DNA of 64,000 bases from positions 1-64,000 of the forward strand of contig NZ_WUMN01000001.1 in assembly GCF_009826935.1 (NCBI RefSeq), read 5' to 3'. Both the position numbers and the translations under genes were made by a program. The stretch is from Flavobacterium sp. Sd200. GTDB taxonomy: Bacteria; Bacteroidota; Bacteroidia; Flavobacteriales; Flavobacteriaceae. Below, one piece after another: positions 23,582-33,551 of the stretch (position 1 is the first letter of the stretch; every line of letters starts with the position of its first letter). Under the pieces are notes generated by a model, which searched no databases, was not told where the DNA came from, and was given only the letters and a program-made list of their open reading frames with translations.

Positions 23582-26047
23582 ATGAGAAGACTCAGTACCA
23601 AATCAAATATCATGAAAGAGTTATTTTTATCGCTGTGTTTTTGCAGTGTAAGCACATTTGCGCAATCCTTTCAAAAAACCAAAACGGGTATTAAAACTAC
23701 CGCAAATGGCAATAGTATAGAAATACAGTTTTACGACCCCTCAATAGTGCGGGTTATTAAAGTTCCTGATAGTAATACCTATGTGAAAGAGAGTCTGTCG
23801 GTTGTATTATCACCTGCAAAAACTGCCTTTAAGGCGTCCGGATCCGCCAACATTGTTACTGTATTGTCAGAAAAAGTTAAGGTAACCGTAGATCTTACAA
23901 CAGGTAAGGTGGGTTTTGCATCTGTTTCTGACACAGGATTACTTGAAGAAAAAACGAACGGAACCGCATTTACACCATTTAACGATAACGGTACAGCAAC
24001 TTATACTGTTTCCCAATCCTTTGTATTAGAAAAAGAGGAGCCTATTTATGGGCTGGGCCAGCACCAGAGCGGAACGCTCAACCAGCGAAACCAAAAGTAC
24101 CACCTTGAACAGGGTAATGTGGAAGATGCCATTACGTTTTTCCAATCGGTTAAAGGATACGGCCTGTTTTGGGATAATTACGCGCCAACTGAATTTACCG
24201 ATGACTCTGACGGTACCACATTTACATCGCAGGTGGGCGATGCTGTAGATTACTATTTTATGTATGGCGGCAATGCTGACGGGGTTATAGCAAACATGAG
24301 GAAACTTACAGGTGAGGTGCCCTTATTCCCATTATGGACCTACGGCTACTGGCAGAGCAGGGAGCGCTACAAAAGCCAGGCAGAACTGGTTGAGGTAGTA
24401 AAAAAATACAGGGAACTGGGTGTGCCACTGGATGGTATTATCCAAGACTGGCAATACTGGGGCAATAACTATTTGTGGAATTCCATGGATTTCCTTAACC
24501 CCGAGTTTCCTGATGGGAAAAAAATGGTGCAGGATGTACATAACCTTAATGCCCATATGATAATTTCCATATGGTCTTCCTTTGGTCCCAATACCAAACA
24601 ATACGGCGACATGGATGCTAAGGGGATGTTATTTAACATCAGGACCTGGCCGGAATCGGGTTCGGAGATATGGCCGCCAAAGATGGATTATCCATCTGGC
24701 GTACGCGTGTATGATGCATACAATCCCGAAGCCCGTGATATATACTGGAACTACGTAAACAGCGGCTTGTTTTCTACGGGTATGGACGGCTGGTGGATGG
24801 ATTCCACAGAACCCGACCACTTCCATCCCAATGATGCCGATTACAATACAAAAACCTTCCTGGGATCTTTCCGCAAAGTGCGTAATGCTTACCCTTTAAT
24901 GACAGTAGGGGGGATGTACGACCACCAGCGTAAGACAACGTCAGACAAACGGGTGTTTATCCTGACGCGTTCTGCTTTTGCTGGCCAGCAACGCTATGGT
25001 GCCAATACGTGGTCGGGCGATACAGGTTCAAGCTGGGATGCATTACGGAAACAAATACCGGCAGGGTTAAATTTTTCACTTTCTGGCATACCGCATTGGA
25101 ATGCCGATATAGGGGGCTTCTTTGCAGGCGAATATAAAAAAGGGAAGTATGCCGATAAGGGCGCCCAAAACCCGTTGTATCAGGAATTATACGTCCGCTG
25201 GCTGCAATTCGGCACCTTTACCCCAATGATGCGTTCGCATGGTACCGATATTCCAAGGGAGATTTACCAGTTTGGAAAAAAGGGAGAACCCATATTTGAT
25301 GCAATAGAGAAGTTTATAAACCTGCGCTACACACTCCTGCCGTATATTTATGCTACCTCGTGGCAGGTTAGCGCACACAACTCTACCTCTATGCGTGCCT
25401 TGTCTATGGACTTTGCAGAAGATAAAAAAGGGTGGGGTATAAACAATGAATACATGTTTGGCAAATCCATTCTTGTAGCGCCTGTAGTCAACGCCCAGTA
25501 TACCCCTGAGGCTGTGGTTAACGTAAATGAAGAAAGCGGCTGGAATAAACAAACAGCTATCGAAAACAATGCCCAGGCAGGTGTTGATTTCACAGCCGAA
25601 AAAACTGCTAACGTATACCTTCCGGCAGGCGCCTCATGGTATGACTTCTGGACCGGCGAAAAAATCAACGGAGGACAGGAAATCAATGTGAAGACAAAAA
25701 TTGACATGATACCGCTGTATGTTAAGGCAGGCAGCATACTACCCATTGCCCCTCAGGTGCAATATGCAACAGAAAAAAAATGGGATGACCTGGAGATAAG
25801 GCTATACCCTGGCGCAGATGGCACATTTGTACTGTATGAAGATGAGTTTGATAACTATAATTATGAAAAGGGCGCTTATACAGAGATAGCTTTTTCATGG
25901 AATGACAAGACAAAGAAACTTACCATCGGCAACCGAAAGGGCGCTTATAATGGGATGCTTCAAAACAGGAAATTCAGGGTGCTGCTGCCTTCCGGAGAAG
26001 AGAAAACTGTAAATTACAACGGCAAAAAAATTACCCTTTCATTTTAG
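23582..26047 (+). CDS. Glycoside hydrolase family 31 (alpha-glucosidase/alpha-xylosidase type)
   Basis: 821 residues from the first ATG; the ATG at 23612 gives a cleaner signal peptide (MKELFLSLCFCSVSTFAQ). An N-terminal beta-sandwich (EEPIYGLGQHQSG) leads into a TIM barrel with the nucleophile Asp407 in GWWMDSTEPD and the acid/base Asp480 in TWSGDTG. A C-terminal sandwich and DUF5110 domain follow (LYPGADGTFVLYEDE). It releases alpha-linked glucose or xylose from chain ends in the periplasm or outside. The exact substrate cannot be told. It pairs with the GH29 gene 78 bp downstream. Confidence 0.92.
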   Translation: MRRLSTKSNIMKELFLSLCFCSVSTFAQSFQKTKTGIKTTANGNSIEIQFYDPSIVRVIKVPDSNTYVKESLSVVLSPAKTAFKASGSANIVTVLSEKVKVTVDLTTGKVGFASVSDTGLLEEKTNGTAFTPFNDNGTATYTVSQSFVLEKEEPIYGLGQHQSGTLNQRNQKYHLEQGNVEDAITFFQSVKGYGLFWDNYAPTEFTDDSDGTTFTSQVGDAVDYYFMYGGNADGVIANMRKLTGEVPLFPLWTYGYWQSRERYKSQAELVEVVKKYRELGVPLDGIIQDWQYWGNNYLWNSMDFLNPEFPDGKKMVQDVHNLNAHMIISIWSSFGPNTKQYGDMDAKGMLFNIRTWPESGSEIWPPKMDYPSGVRVYDAYNPEARDIYWNYVNSGLFSTGMDGWWMDSTEPDHFHPNDADYNTKTFLGSFRKVRNAYPLMTVGGMYDHQRKTTSDKRVFILTRSAFAGQQRYGANTWSGDTGSSWDALRKQIPAGLNFSLSGIPHWNADIGGFFAGEYKKGKYADKGAQNPLYQELYVRWLQFGTFTPMMRSHGTDIPREIYQFGKKGEPIFDAIEKFINLRYTLLPYIYATSWQVSAHNSTSMRALSMDFAEDKKGWGINNEYMFGKSILVAPVVNAQYTPEAVVNVNEESGWNKQTAIENNAQAGVDFTAEKTANVYLPAGASWYDFWTGEKINGGQEINVKTKIDMIPLYVKAGSILPIAPQVQYATEKKWDDLEIRLYPGADGTFVLYEDEFDNYNYEKGAYTEIAFSWNDKTKKLTIGNRKGAYNGMLQNRKFRVLLPSGEEKTVNYNGKKITLSF

Positions 26048-26125
26048 CTTCAAACAAAATGTGAAAGTGTTATCTGAATCTACTGACCTGATTCGGTTAA
26101 GCTTCATATTATTAAAATATATATT

Positions 26126-27790
26126 ATGCATAGACGGGATTTACTTAAAGGCGGTACAGCACTATTGTCTGCCCTGGTTTTAGAAAAAATTGTGGCAGGG
26201 CCACTAATTGATACAGGCCTTTTTGATATGCCTTTTGAACCTCTGGCTAAAGGGCCTTTTAAACCCACATGGGAGTCCTTACAGGGATATACAGTCCCAG
26301 ATTGGTACAAGAATGCAAAGTTCGGCATATGGGCGCACTGGGGGCCACAGTGCCAGCCCGAGGCAGGTGACTGGTACGCCCGGAATATGTACATGGAGGG
26401 CAGTTGGCAGTATGAATATCATATTAAAAAATACGGGCATCCATCGGTTTTTGGGTTTAAGGATGTCATCAACGAATGGAAGGCCGAAAACTGGAATCCT
26501 GATGAATTGGTATCGTTATATAAAAGTGCCGGTGCACAGTACTTTATGGCACTGGCAAACCATCATGATAACCTTGACCTTTATGACAGTAAATACCAGA
26601 AAAACTGGAATTCAACCAAAGTGGGGCCTAAGAAGGACATTATAGGGGCCTGGGCAAAGGCAGCCAAAGAAAACGGGTTGCCGTTTGGCGTAAGCGTACA
26701 TGCTGCGCATACCTGGAGCTGGCTTGAAACGGCACAGCGGTCAGACAAAAAAGGGCCTTATGCAGGCGTAACTTATGATGGGAAACTGACGAAAAAAGAC
26801 GGTAAAGGCGAATGGTGGGATGGCCTGGATCCTCAGGAATTATATGAGCAAAATCACCCGCTGAGTGAAAACAGCTTTGATGACGGTATGATACACAGGC
26901 AATGGAACTGGGGCAATGGCGTCACACCACCCAGCAAAGAGTACTGCGAAAAATTTTACAACCGTACCATTGACCTGATCAACAAATACAATCCTGACCT
27001 CATTTACTTTGATGATACTGCATTGCCGCTGTGGCCGGTAAGTGATGCTGGACTGCGCATTGCTGCACATATGTACAACAAGAGTATTAAAGATAGCGGG
27101 ACGCTTAAAGCCGTAATTACAGGCAAAATACTGGACGAAGGCCAACGTAAAGCCATGGTGTGGGATATTGAGCGCGGGCAGAGTAATGCCATTGAGCCCC
27201 TTACCTGGCAAACCGATACCTGCATAGGGCAGTGGCATTATGACAGGGGTGTTTATGAGCGTAAAGAATATAAAACCGCACAAACAGTAATACATACACT
27301 TATAGACGTTGTGAGTAAAAACGGCAATCTTATGCTTAATATTCCCATGAGAGGTGATGGCACTATCGATGAGCTGGAGCGCAAAATAGTGGAAGAAATT
27401 GGTGTGTGGATGCGTGCAAACAGTGAAAGTATCTACGGTACCCATCCATGGAAAATATTTGGAGAAGGTCCTGCGCAGGAGGGGGCTGCAGCCTTAACCG
27501 CCCAGGGCTTTAACGAAGGAAAGGGCGAGCCGTTTACCGATAAAGACGTTCGCTTTGTTGTAAAAGGGAACGACCTTTTTGCCACAGTAATGGGGTGGCC
27601 GTCCTCTGGTGAAGTGCTGATAAAAAGTTTACACTTGGGCAATCCCTACCGCGAATCAAAAATTAGCAGTGTCCGGTTGGTTGCCACTAATGATTCGCTG
27701 AAATTTGAGCAGACAGGGGAAGGGTTGAAGGTGTACTTTCCGAAAAGTAAACCTGTGGCGCCGTATGCGAATCCTTTAATATTAAATTAA
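26126..27790 (+). CDS. Alpha-L-fucosidase, glycoside hydrolase family 29
   Basis: 554 residues. The N-terminus MHRRDLLKGGTALLSALVLE resembles a twin-arginine signal. The family segments are NAKFGIWAHWGPQ, YFMALANHHDNLDLYDS and PDLIYFDDTALPLW, in which Asp296 or Asp297 should be the nucleophile. Near the end of the barrel the segment NGNLMLNIPMRGDGTID is also typical. It cleaves alpha-L-fucose (or related 6-deoxy sugars). With the GH31 it forms a plus-strand pair convergent with the fructan locus. Together they could serve xyloglucan or a fucosylated glycan; this is not proven by the sequence. Confidence 0.9.
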   Translation: MHRRDLLKGGTALLSALVLEKIVAGPLIDTGLFDMPFEPLAKGPFKPTWESLQGYTVPDWYKNAKFGIWAHWGPQCQPEAGDWYARNMYMEGSWQYEYHIKKYGHPSVFGFKDVINEWKAENWNPDELVSLYKSAGAQYFMALANHHDNLDLYDSKYQKNWNSTKVGPKKDIIGAWAKAAKENGLPFGVSVHAAHTWSWLETAQRSDKKGPYAGVTYDGKLTKKDGKGEWWDGLDPQELYEQNHPLSENSFDDGMIHRQWNWGNGVTPPSKEYCEKFYNRTIDLINKYNPDLIYFDDTALPLWPVSDAGLRIAAHMYNKSIKDSGTLKAVITGKILDEGQRKAMVWDIERGQSNAIEPLTWQTDTCIGQWHYDRGVYERKEYKTAQTVIHTLIDVVSKNGNLMLNIPMRGDGTIDELERKIVEEIGVWMRANSESIYGTHPWKIFGEGPAQEGAAALTAQGFNEGKGEPFTDKDVRFVVKGNDLFATVMGWPSSGEVLIKSLHLGNPYRESKISSVRLVATNDSLKFEQTGEGLKVYFPKSKPVAPYANPLILN

Positions 27791-27902
27791 AAAATACTAT
27801 TTAATTGCAGCATTGTAAATAGTTCGGCTTTACCTATGTTACAGTCTCTAATTTTTACAATTGTCTTGGATTTTATTTCATATCGCTTAATACGGGAAAT
27901 GA

Positions 27903-27932
27903 AAAAGCTGCTCTTTTTAGGGAGCAGCTTTT
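27903..27932. terminator. Bidirectional hairpin terminator between GH29 gene and fructokinase gene
   Basis: Perfect 11-bp stem AAAAGCTGCTC / GAGCAGCTTTT with an 8-base loop, located between convergent genes. It ends the fructan operon on the minus strand and the glycosidase pair on the plus strand. Confidence 0.85.
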
Positions 27933-27966
27933 AGAGAAAACCCAAACTTTCCCTATATAACCCAAA

Positions 27967-28872
27967 TTAACTTACACTTATAGTCAACTCTTCAATTTGT
28001 CCAGTACTAATGTCTGGATTTGCCCCGGTCGCGGCCGCTACCAAAGCTCCCATAGCACAAGCATCATCCAATGCTTTCTGGGGCGTTTCCTTAACAAGAA
28101 GTTTCATTATCAGCGTCGCCAGGAATGAATCGCCGGCACCAACGGTGTCAACCACTTTTACTACGTAACCACTATTGCTGTACAACTGGTCATCCCACAA
28201 TAGTATCGCGCCATGCTTACCCTTAGTAACACAAATCGCTTTGGAGCCTGTTTTTTTCGCGATAAACTCCATATTATCTTCCAAAAGGTTATCGTGAGAA
28301 CCAAGTTTACCTGCAATTTCAATTAGCTCTTCGTCGTTGAACTTAATGAAATCAGCTTTTTTCATCAATTCTAAAAGGGTATCAATTTCGTAGTGTGGGG
28401 GCCTGAGATTCACATCAAAAACTTTATAGCCGTCTATTTCCAACAGCTTCAATAAACTTTCTTTCGACACTGCGTCACGGCAGGCAAGGCTTCCGTAAAT
28501 CATCACATCAGCTTCCCGTACCAAATTAAAGACATTCGGCGTAAGTACGATTTTATCCCAAGCTGATGGATAGCTGATTTCATAACTGGCACTGCCACGC
28601 TCGTTCACGTAGACCTGTACCAGCCCGGTAGGATAACCTTCAACTGTTACAATGCCTGTAGTATCCAAGCCCTTTTCTTGTACATAACTGATAATCTCTT
28701 CACCATCAGTATCTTTTCCAATTGCACTTACCATTGCGGCTTCACAGCCCAGGCTTTGCATCCTTAAGGCCAGGTTAAGGGGAGCCCCGCCAATTTTTTT
28801 CCCGTCAGCAAATACGTCCCAAAGTACCTCTCCAAAAGATACTGCTTTTATTTTTCTATTATTGCTCATCAA
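27967..28872 (-). CDS. Fructokinase, PfkB family carbohydrate kinase
   Basis: 301 residues. The PfkB signatures are GEVLWDVFADGKKIGGAPLN at the N-terminus and DTVGAGDSFLATLI near residue 245, with the catalytic Asp in GAGD. It phosphorylates fructose at the expense of ATP in the cytoplasm. It is the last gene of the fructan operon, 12 bp after the GH32 lipoprotein gene, so it should channel fructose released by the GH32 enzymes and imported by the MFS transporter into glycolysis. Confidence 0.92.
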   Translation of the reverse strand: MMSNNRKIKAVSFGEVLWDVFADGKKIGGAPLNLALRMQSLGCEAAMVSAIGKDTDGEEIISYVQEKGLDTTGIVTVEGYPTGLVQVYVNERGSASYEISYPSAWDKIVLTPNVFNLVREADVMIYGSLACRDAVSKESLLKLLEIDGYKVFDVNLRPPHYEIDTLLELMKKADFIKFNDEELIEIAGKLGSHDNLLEDNMEFIAKKTGSKAICVTKGKHGAILLWDDQLYSNSGYVVKVVDTVGAGDSFLATLIMKLLVKETPQKALDDACAMGALVAAATGANPDISTGQIEELTISVS

Positions 28873-28884
28873 TCTTAATTTAGG

Positions 28885-30435
28885 TTATGGTTTTTTAATT
28901 TCCAATCCATTAAAAGTGGCAGCTGCACCATCAGTGGCTATAAGTCCCCAGATCTGTTGGTCGCGGCCGTAAATACGGTTACTTAATACCGTTTTTCCGT
29001 CTGCATAAACTTCGCAAATACTGCCATCCGCTATAACCGTAAGGTTGTAAGCCGTGCCAGCCTGAATGTTAAAAGGTACGCGTGTAACTTCATCTCCGTT
29101 GCTGTTATAAGCTGCTATACGGTTTTGCTGCGGCTCGAATACAATTCTATAATATGCACTGCTGCTCACATTAAAGAAAAAACCTGCCGAACCTGAAGTA
29201 TTATTCAGGGTAATTTGTGCCGAAGCTTTTATTTTTTTACCTACCGGGGCAAACGTTGCTACGGCGTCATCGCTTGCAGCATTTAAGTTAAATGTATTAT
29301 TACCCTGTGTTACGTTACCGGATGTGTTTTGTAGGGCAACAGCAGATGATTGCGTAAAGAGCTGGCTTACGGCATCCGGAGCTTTCAGGCCAAGTGTACC
29401 GTCAGCATTCTGGATGATTTCATGTACTACAAGGTTGCCTGCCCATTCTTTACCTCCCGTATCATTTTCAGGCGCTTTACGGGCTGTCCATCCAAAAGCA
29501 TAGCGCTTGTTCCCATCTGAAGCAGTTTTTGCAGCATAAAAATATTCGCCGTCAAGCATATCGTTTGCCGGTTTTATCCAGGGGCCGTTTATAGAAGTAG
29601 CCATACGGTAGTGGGTTCCTTTGCTAATGCTCCAGTTTTCGCTGAAAGTCAGGTACCAATAGCTACCCATTTTAAATATGTCGGCACATTCCATCATCAG
29701 GTAATTGTCTTCTGGTGCAGTGGTATAGAAAGACCCCGCGGGTGTCCAGTTACCGCTTGCCGGGTTATCCGATGTAAATTTAAGCAGTACAGCCTTCCGT
29801 GTCGGATCGGTTTGGGTGCTTACCAGCATCCAGTATTTGCCATCATCAGGGTTCAGGAATACATGGGGGTCACGGAAGTCATAATCATAATAACCTGCCG
29901 GAGCCGTTATCTTGAAAGATGTTTGCTTCGTCCAGTGTATCCGATCGGTACTGGTGGCTAACAGCACACTTTCGCGTGGGTTATTGGCACGGAAAGCTGC
30001 GATATCATTATGTCCGGTATAGTAAAAATAATACGTGCCACCTACTTTTATAACAGATCCTGTACCCACGCCAAAGTCGGGTTCGTCCTGGCTGCCATAG
30101 GGCACCATCTGGCCTTTATAGTCAAAATGCGCCAGGTCTGTAGTAGAATATTCGTGTATATCGTGAAAGCCCTTACCCGCCGGTTTGTTTATAGCATCAT
30201 GCAGAAAATACACATGGAACGTACCATCTTCATAAAACGGCATTGGGTCTCCGGTGTAGCCTGCGCTAAAGTAAGGATCACCACTCCCCATCCATTGTGA
30301 GGGTGGTGTGGGGTATATGCTGCTGATGGCTGTTTCCCCGCCCATTACAGACCCCCCGATGTAGGTATCGTCATCATTGCACGAGGTTAGCGCCATAACA
30401 AATGCAGGCAAGAAGTATATATATTTAAATTTCAT
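28885..30435 (-). CDS. Glycoside hydrolase family 32 lipoprotein (fructan-degrading)
   Basis: 516 residues with lipobox ending LTSC (Cys19). The five-blade propeller carries the nucleophile Asp63 in TGDPMPFYEDG, the RDP motif in YDFRDPHVF and the acid/base Glu in MMECADIFK. A C-terminal beta-sandwich of about 180 residues follows. The first motif differs from the classical WMNDPNG, as in a separate Bacteroidota subgroup that also includes the gene at 44374. It should hydrolyse beta-fructosides at the cell surface or in the periplasm; linkage (levan 2,6 or inulin 2,1) cannot be told. Confidence 0.88.
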   Translation of the reverse strand: MKFKYIYFLPAFVMALTSCNDDDTYIGGSVMGGETAISSIYPTPPSQWMGSGDPYFSAGYTGDPMPFYEDGTFHVYFLHDAINKPAGKGFHDIHEYSTTDLAHFDYKGQMVPYGSQDEPDFGVGTGSVIKVGGTYYFYYTGHNDIAAFRANNPRESVLLATSTDRIHWTKQTSFKITAPAGYYDYDFRDPHVFLNPDDGKYWMLVSTQTDPTRKAVLLKFTSDNPASGNWTPAGSFYTTAPEDNYLMMECADIFKMGSYWYLTFSENWSISKGTHYRMATSINGPWIKPANDMLDGEYFYAAKTASDGNKRYAFGWTARKAPENDTGGKEWAGNLVVHEIIQNADGTLGLKAPDAVSQLFTQSSAVALQNTSGNVTQGNNTFNLNAASDDAVATFAPVGKKIKASAQITLNNTSGSAGFFFNVSSSAYYRIVFEPQQNRIAAYNSNGDEVTRVPFNIQAGTAYNLTVIADGSICEVYADGKTVLSNRIYGRDQQIWGLIATDGAAATFNGLEIKKP

Positions 30436-30442
30436 AGCCGTG

Positions 30443-31828
30443 TTAATTATTAATGAGGTAATTAATGCTGTTAAGTGTAAGGGTTTGGATATTATTTATA
30501 TAACCATTCGCCTGGCTTGGATTACCATTAGCATCAGGTTCGTTATACCAGTCATAGGCACCCAATGAGATTACTACTACATTTTTGTCGGTGTCGCCCC
30601 ATTCAGCAATGACCACACGCCCGTTAAGGCCGGTATCCCAAGGCTCGCTGGCGAGGTTTATACCGCCCGTTTGGTTCCTCCAGCCGGCACCATCGCCATA
30701 ACCTCCCCATTCTGGTAAAAACCACCAGGCGGTATGGTTAAGCCTGAAAGTGCCATTTTGTAACAAATTTGCCTTATTCCCTTCAAAGGTTTCCAGGTTC
30801 TGGAAGATAGGGTGGCCTTCGTGTCCCGCAAAGGTGATACCCCAAGAGTTGGTATCTACGCCTCCATTCGGAGGGAAGTCACCAAACACATTGTTTGGCC
30901 CTTTACCCGGTGGTACGATACCCAGGGCATCTACATATTGGCTGGCAAAAGTGGTAAGCAGCAGGTTGCCTCCATTAGCCTTGTACGTTTGCAGGGCTGT
31001 GGTTACAGCAGGGTTTAAAGCAATAGAAGGCAGGTTTTGTGCGCTGTCATAGTGCCACCATATAACATCAATTCCACTGATATCAGCACCTGAGTTAATC
31101 TGGGCGAAAGACAGGTACTGTGCACCCTGGTAATTGTCAAAGAGCCAATCACACGCGGTTTTCTCATCCATATTGCTTATCTCTTCGCGCGTTGCTGCAG
31201 TCCCCAGGAATGCAACGGTAAGGCCTTCCACAGGTACGCTTACCGTAGCAGTATAGTCTACAGAGCTTGTGGCCGTATTTACTGTAAATATTACAGGGTT
31301 TGTAAAATCGATTGTGCTGCCTGAAGCTGGCGATATGCTTACACCTTCACTCAGTTCTATTAGGGGTTGTAGTGCCGTGAGGTCTGTACCGGAAGGCAGG
31401 GTAAGCAATATGGTATGGGAGGTATTGTTTATGCTTGCCGCAATATCGTTAATCTTAAAGCTGATAATAGGCGAAGCAACTGATACGTTTACAGTATAAT
31501 CTTTGTAGAGATTCCCGTTTACCACCCTAAAGCTTATGGGCTGTGTAAAATTCATGGCCTGGCTGAAATCTACATTGATATCGGCTCCGTCAGGCAGGCC
31601 TATAGTAGCTACCTGGCTTGTAATATCAGTACCATAAGGTACTATCACATTTACAACTCCTGTACCATGGTTAATGTCACCTTCAGTTCCTGCAATGCTA
31701 AATGATGTAATGCTCACGGCTGCGTTGGTATTAAACCCTGTATTATCAAAACTGTCTTCGCAGGAAAACAGTGTTACAAAAAGCAGCAGGATTCCTGCTA
31801 CCAAACTGGTTTTATATATTGTTTTCAT
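30443..31828 (-). CDS. DUF4960 surface glycan-binding lipoprotein of the fructan locus
   Basis: 461 residues with lipobox ending LFSC (Cys23). Two Ig-like domains (about 35-115 and 116-200) are followed by a C-terminal DUF4960 domain (WWHYDSAQNLPSI, LLTTFASQYVDALG). The levan-binding protein of the Bacteroides thetaiotaomicron fructan locus (BT1761) has this domain, so a role as surface fructan-binding protein is likely. It lies directly after susD (18 bp), the usual place for such SusE-like proteins. Confidence 0.88.
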   Translation of the reverse strand: MKTIYKTSLVAGILLLFVTLFSCEDSFDNTGFNTNAAVSITSFSIAGTEGDINHGTGVVNVIVPYGTDITSQVATIGLPDGADINVDFSQAMNFTQPISFRVVNGNLYKDYTVNVSVASPIISFKINDIAASINNTSHTILLTLPSGTDLTALQPLIELSEGVSISPASGSTIDFTNPVIFTVNTATSSVDYTATVSVPVEGLTVAFLGTAATREEISNMDEKTACDWLFDNYQGAQYLSFAQINSGADISGIDVIWWHYDSAQNLPSIALNPAVTTALQTYKANGGNLLLTTFASQYVDALGIVPPGKGPNNVFGDFPPNGGVDTNSWGITFAGHEGHPIFQNLETFEGNKANLLQNGTFRLNHTAWWFLPEWGGYGDGAGWRNQTGGINLASEPWDTGLNGRVVIAEWGDTDKNVVVISLGAYDWYNEPDANGNPSQANGYINNIQTLTLNSINYLINN

Positions 31829-31846
31829 AATATTAACAGTTAAGAA

Positions 31847-33541
31847 TTAATAACCCGGGTTTTGGTGGTACACACCCTGGCTAAAGTTAATCTGTGCCAA
31901 AGGTATGGGGCAATACTCTTCCCTATTACGGTCAAAGAATGCATCGTTGTAATAAGCGCGTTTGGTCTTTTCTTCAGCATAATAAGCATTCATTACTTCG
32001 TCTGCCACGCCCCAGCGCACCAGGTCAAAGAAGCGGCTGCCTTCCATGGCAAACTCCAGGCGGCGTTCCCAGCGTAAAGCCTTGCGGGCAAAGTCCTGTG
32101 TCCAAGTACAGTTCTGGCCGTTAATGTAAGGGCTTATATTGGTATTTGTGGCATATCCAGATATTAGCCCCGTACTGTTTGCCGCGCGGTTGCGCACCTC
32201 ATTTATAAGCCCCAACGCTTCATCCTGCTGGCCGGTTTCAATAAGTGCTTCTGCCCTCATAAGCAGCACATCGGCATAACGGATTTGTATCCTGTTCTTG
32301 GCATTGCCATAAAAAGGGTCTATGTTTACCGTACAACCACAACCAACAGGGACGTTTTCTTTTAATGAAGCAGTGTAGCCATAGGTACTCGGGCTGCGTA
32401 CCCACGCCTCCACATACGTAGTTTCAGGGTCATACTTCCACGGCAATCCCGGCAGGGCAACAGTGTGGTACAGGCGTGGATCTACCGTATAATCGTTCAG
32501 GGCATGGTAGTCAAGGTCAGCATCATTATAGGTATCAAACATAGGGATACCATTGGCTGCCGTTTTATAGGCATTTACAAGGTTTTGGCTGGGCTTATGG
32601 AAGTCACAGCAGCCCAATCCCTGAGGCAGGCTCAATACATCGCCATAGTTCAGCCTGCCATATAACGTACCGTCGTCTTCGCTAAACTGTATGGAAAAAA
32701 CACTTTCCGGGCCGTTTTCATATTGGCCTGGCAGGAAGTTGTTGGCAAAATCAGGCTCCAGGCTTGCCGTACCTATTACATGGCTTGTAGCTTCCAGTAC
32801 CTGCTGCATGTGTTCTTGGTTAACGCCGGTTACGTTATAGTTGTCGTCCTGTGTATAGGCCTGGTACAGGCGTACCTTGGCAAGGTAGGCATATGCGGCA
32901 GCTTTATCGGCCCTGCCCACCTGGGTCTGGCTATCGGGCAGCAAATCCGCAGCGTCTTCAAAGTTTTGCGCTATGGCTTCCCAGAGTTCCTCATTGTTCA
33001 ATGCTGTATTACTGATCTGCCCATAGTTTTCTACCGGAATACCTTCTGTGATATAAGGCACATTGCGGTAGAGTATCTTCAGCATGAAATAGAAATGCCC
33101 ACGGATAAATTTCATTTCACCAATGCGTTGCTGTTTTAATGGATATTCAGCTTCGTTAAGTTGTTCCAAAGCCCTAAGTGCCTTATTACACCTTGAAACC
33201 CCAACATAGTGCTGGTACCAAAGCGCATCCAGTTCGCCAAAATCAGGGCGGATGTTATTTGATATTTCAAAAAAGTGGAAATCCTGTATGTCGTTTGTAC
33301 CGCTGCCACCTTTATAAGCATCGTCACTGCGCACATTGCCGTAAGGCCAAAGGCTGAAGGGGGTATCGTAGTGGTCGTTACCCAGTGCCGAATAGGCCGC
33401 TGTAATAAAGCCGTCTACATTTTCAGGGGTTACAAGTTGCTCTTCGTCCAATACCCCACGCGGGTCATTGTCGAGAAAATCACTACACGAAGCAGTAAGC
33501 ATCAGGCCGAGCAGGCCTGCAATATATATGGTCTTTTTCAT
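31847..33541 (-). CDS. SusD/RagB-family outer-membrane nutrient-binding lipoprotein
   Basis: 564 residues with lipobox ending TASC (Cys19) and the family pattern SDFLDNDPRGVLDEE at the N-terminus. Tetratricopeptide-like helices fill the middle, and the C-terminal signature is RRLEFAMEGSRFFDLVRWGV. SusD sits as a lid on the SusC barrel and captures oligosaccharides. It follows susC by 10 bp and precedes the DUF4960 protein. Confidence 0.95.
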   Translation of the reverse strand: MKKTIYIAGLLGLMLTASCSDFLDNDPRGVLDEEQLVTPENVDGFITAAYSALGNDHYDTPFSLWPYGNVRSDDAYKGGSGTNDIQDFHFFEISNNIRPDFGELDALWYQHYVGVSRCNKALRALEQLNEAEYPLKQQRIGEMKFIRGHFYFMLKILYRNVPYITEGIPVENYGQISNTALNNEELWEAIAQNFEDAADLLPDSQTQVGRADKAAAYAYLAKVRLYQAYTQDDNYNVTGVNQEHMQQVLEATSHVIGTASLEPDFANNFLPGQYENGPESVFSIQFSEDDGTLYGRLNYGDVLSLPQGLGCCDFHKPSQNLVNAYKTAANGIPMFDTYNDADLDYHALNDYTVDPRLYHTVALPGLPWKYDPETTYVEAWVRSPSTYGYTASLKENVPVGCGCTVNIDPFYGNAKNRIQIRYADVLLMRAEALIETGQQDEALGLINEVRNRAANSTGLISGYATNTNISPYINGQNCTWTQDFARKALRWERRLEFAMEGSRFFDLVRWGVADEVMNAYYAEEKTKRAYYNDAFFDRNREEYCPIPLAQINFSQGVYHQNPGY

Positions 33542-33551
33542 GGTCTTTTTT

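Noticed and set aside
26840..27445. Minus-strand open frame of 201 codons
   Set aside because: Antisense to the GH29 gene, no recognisable domain.
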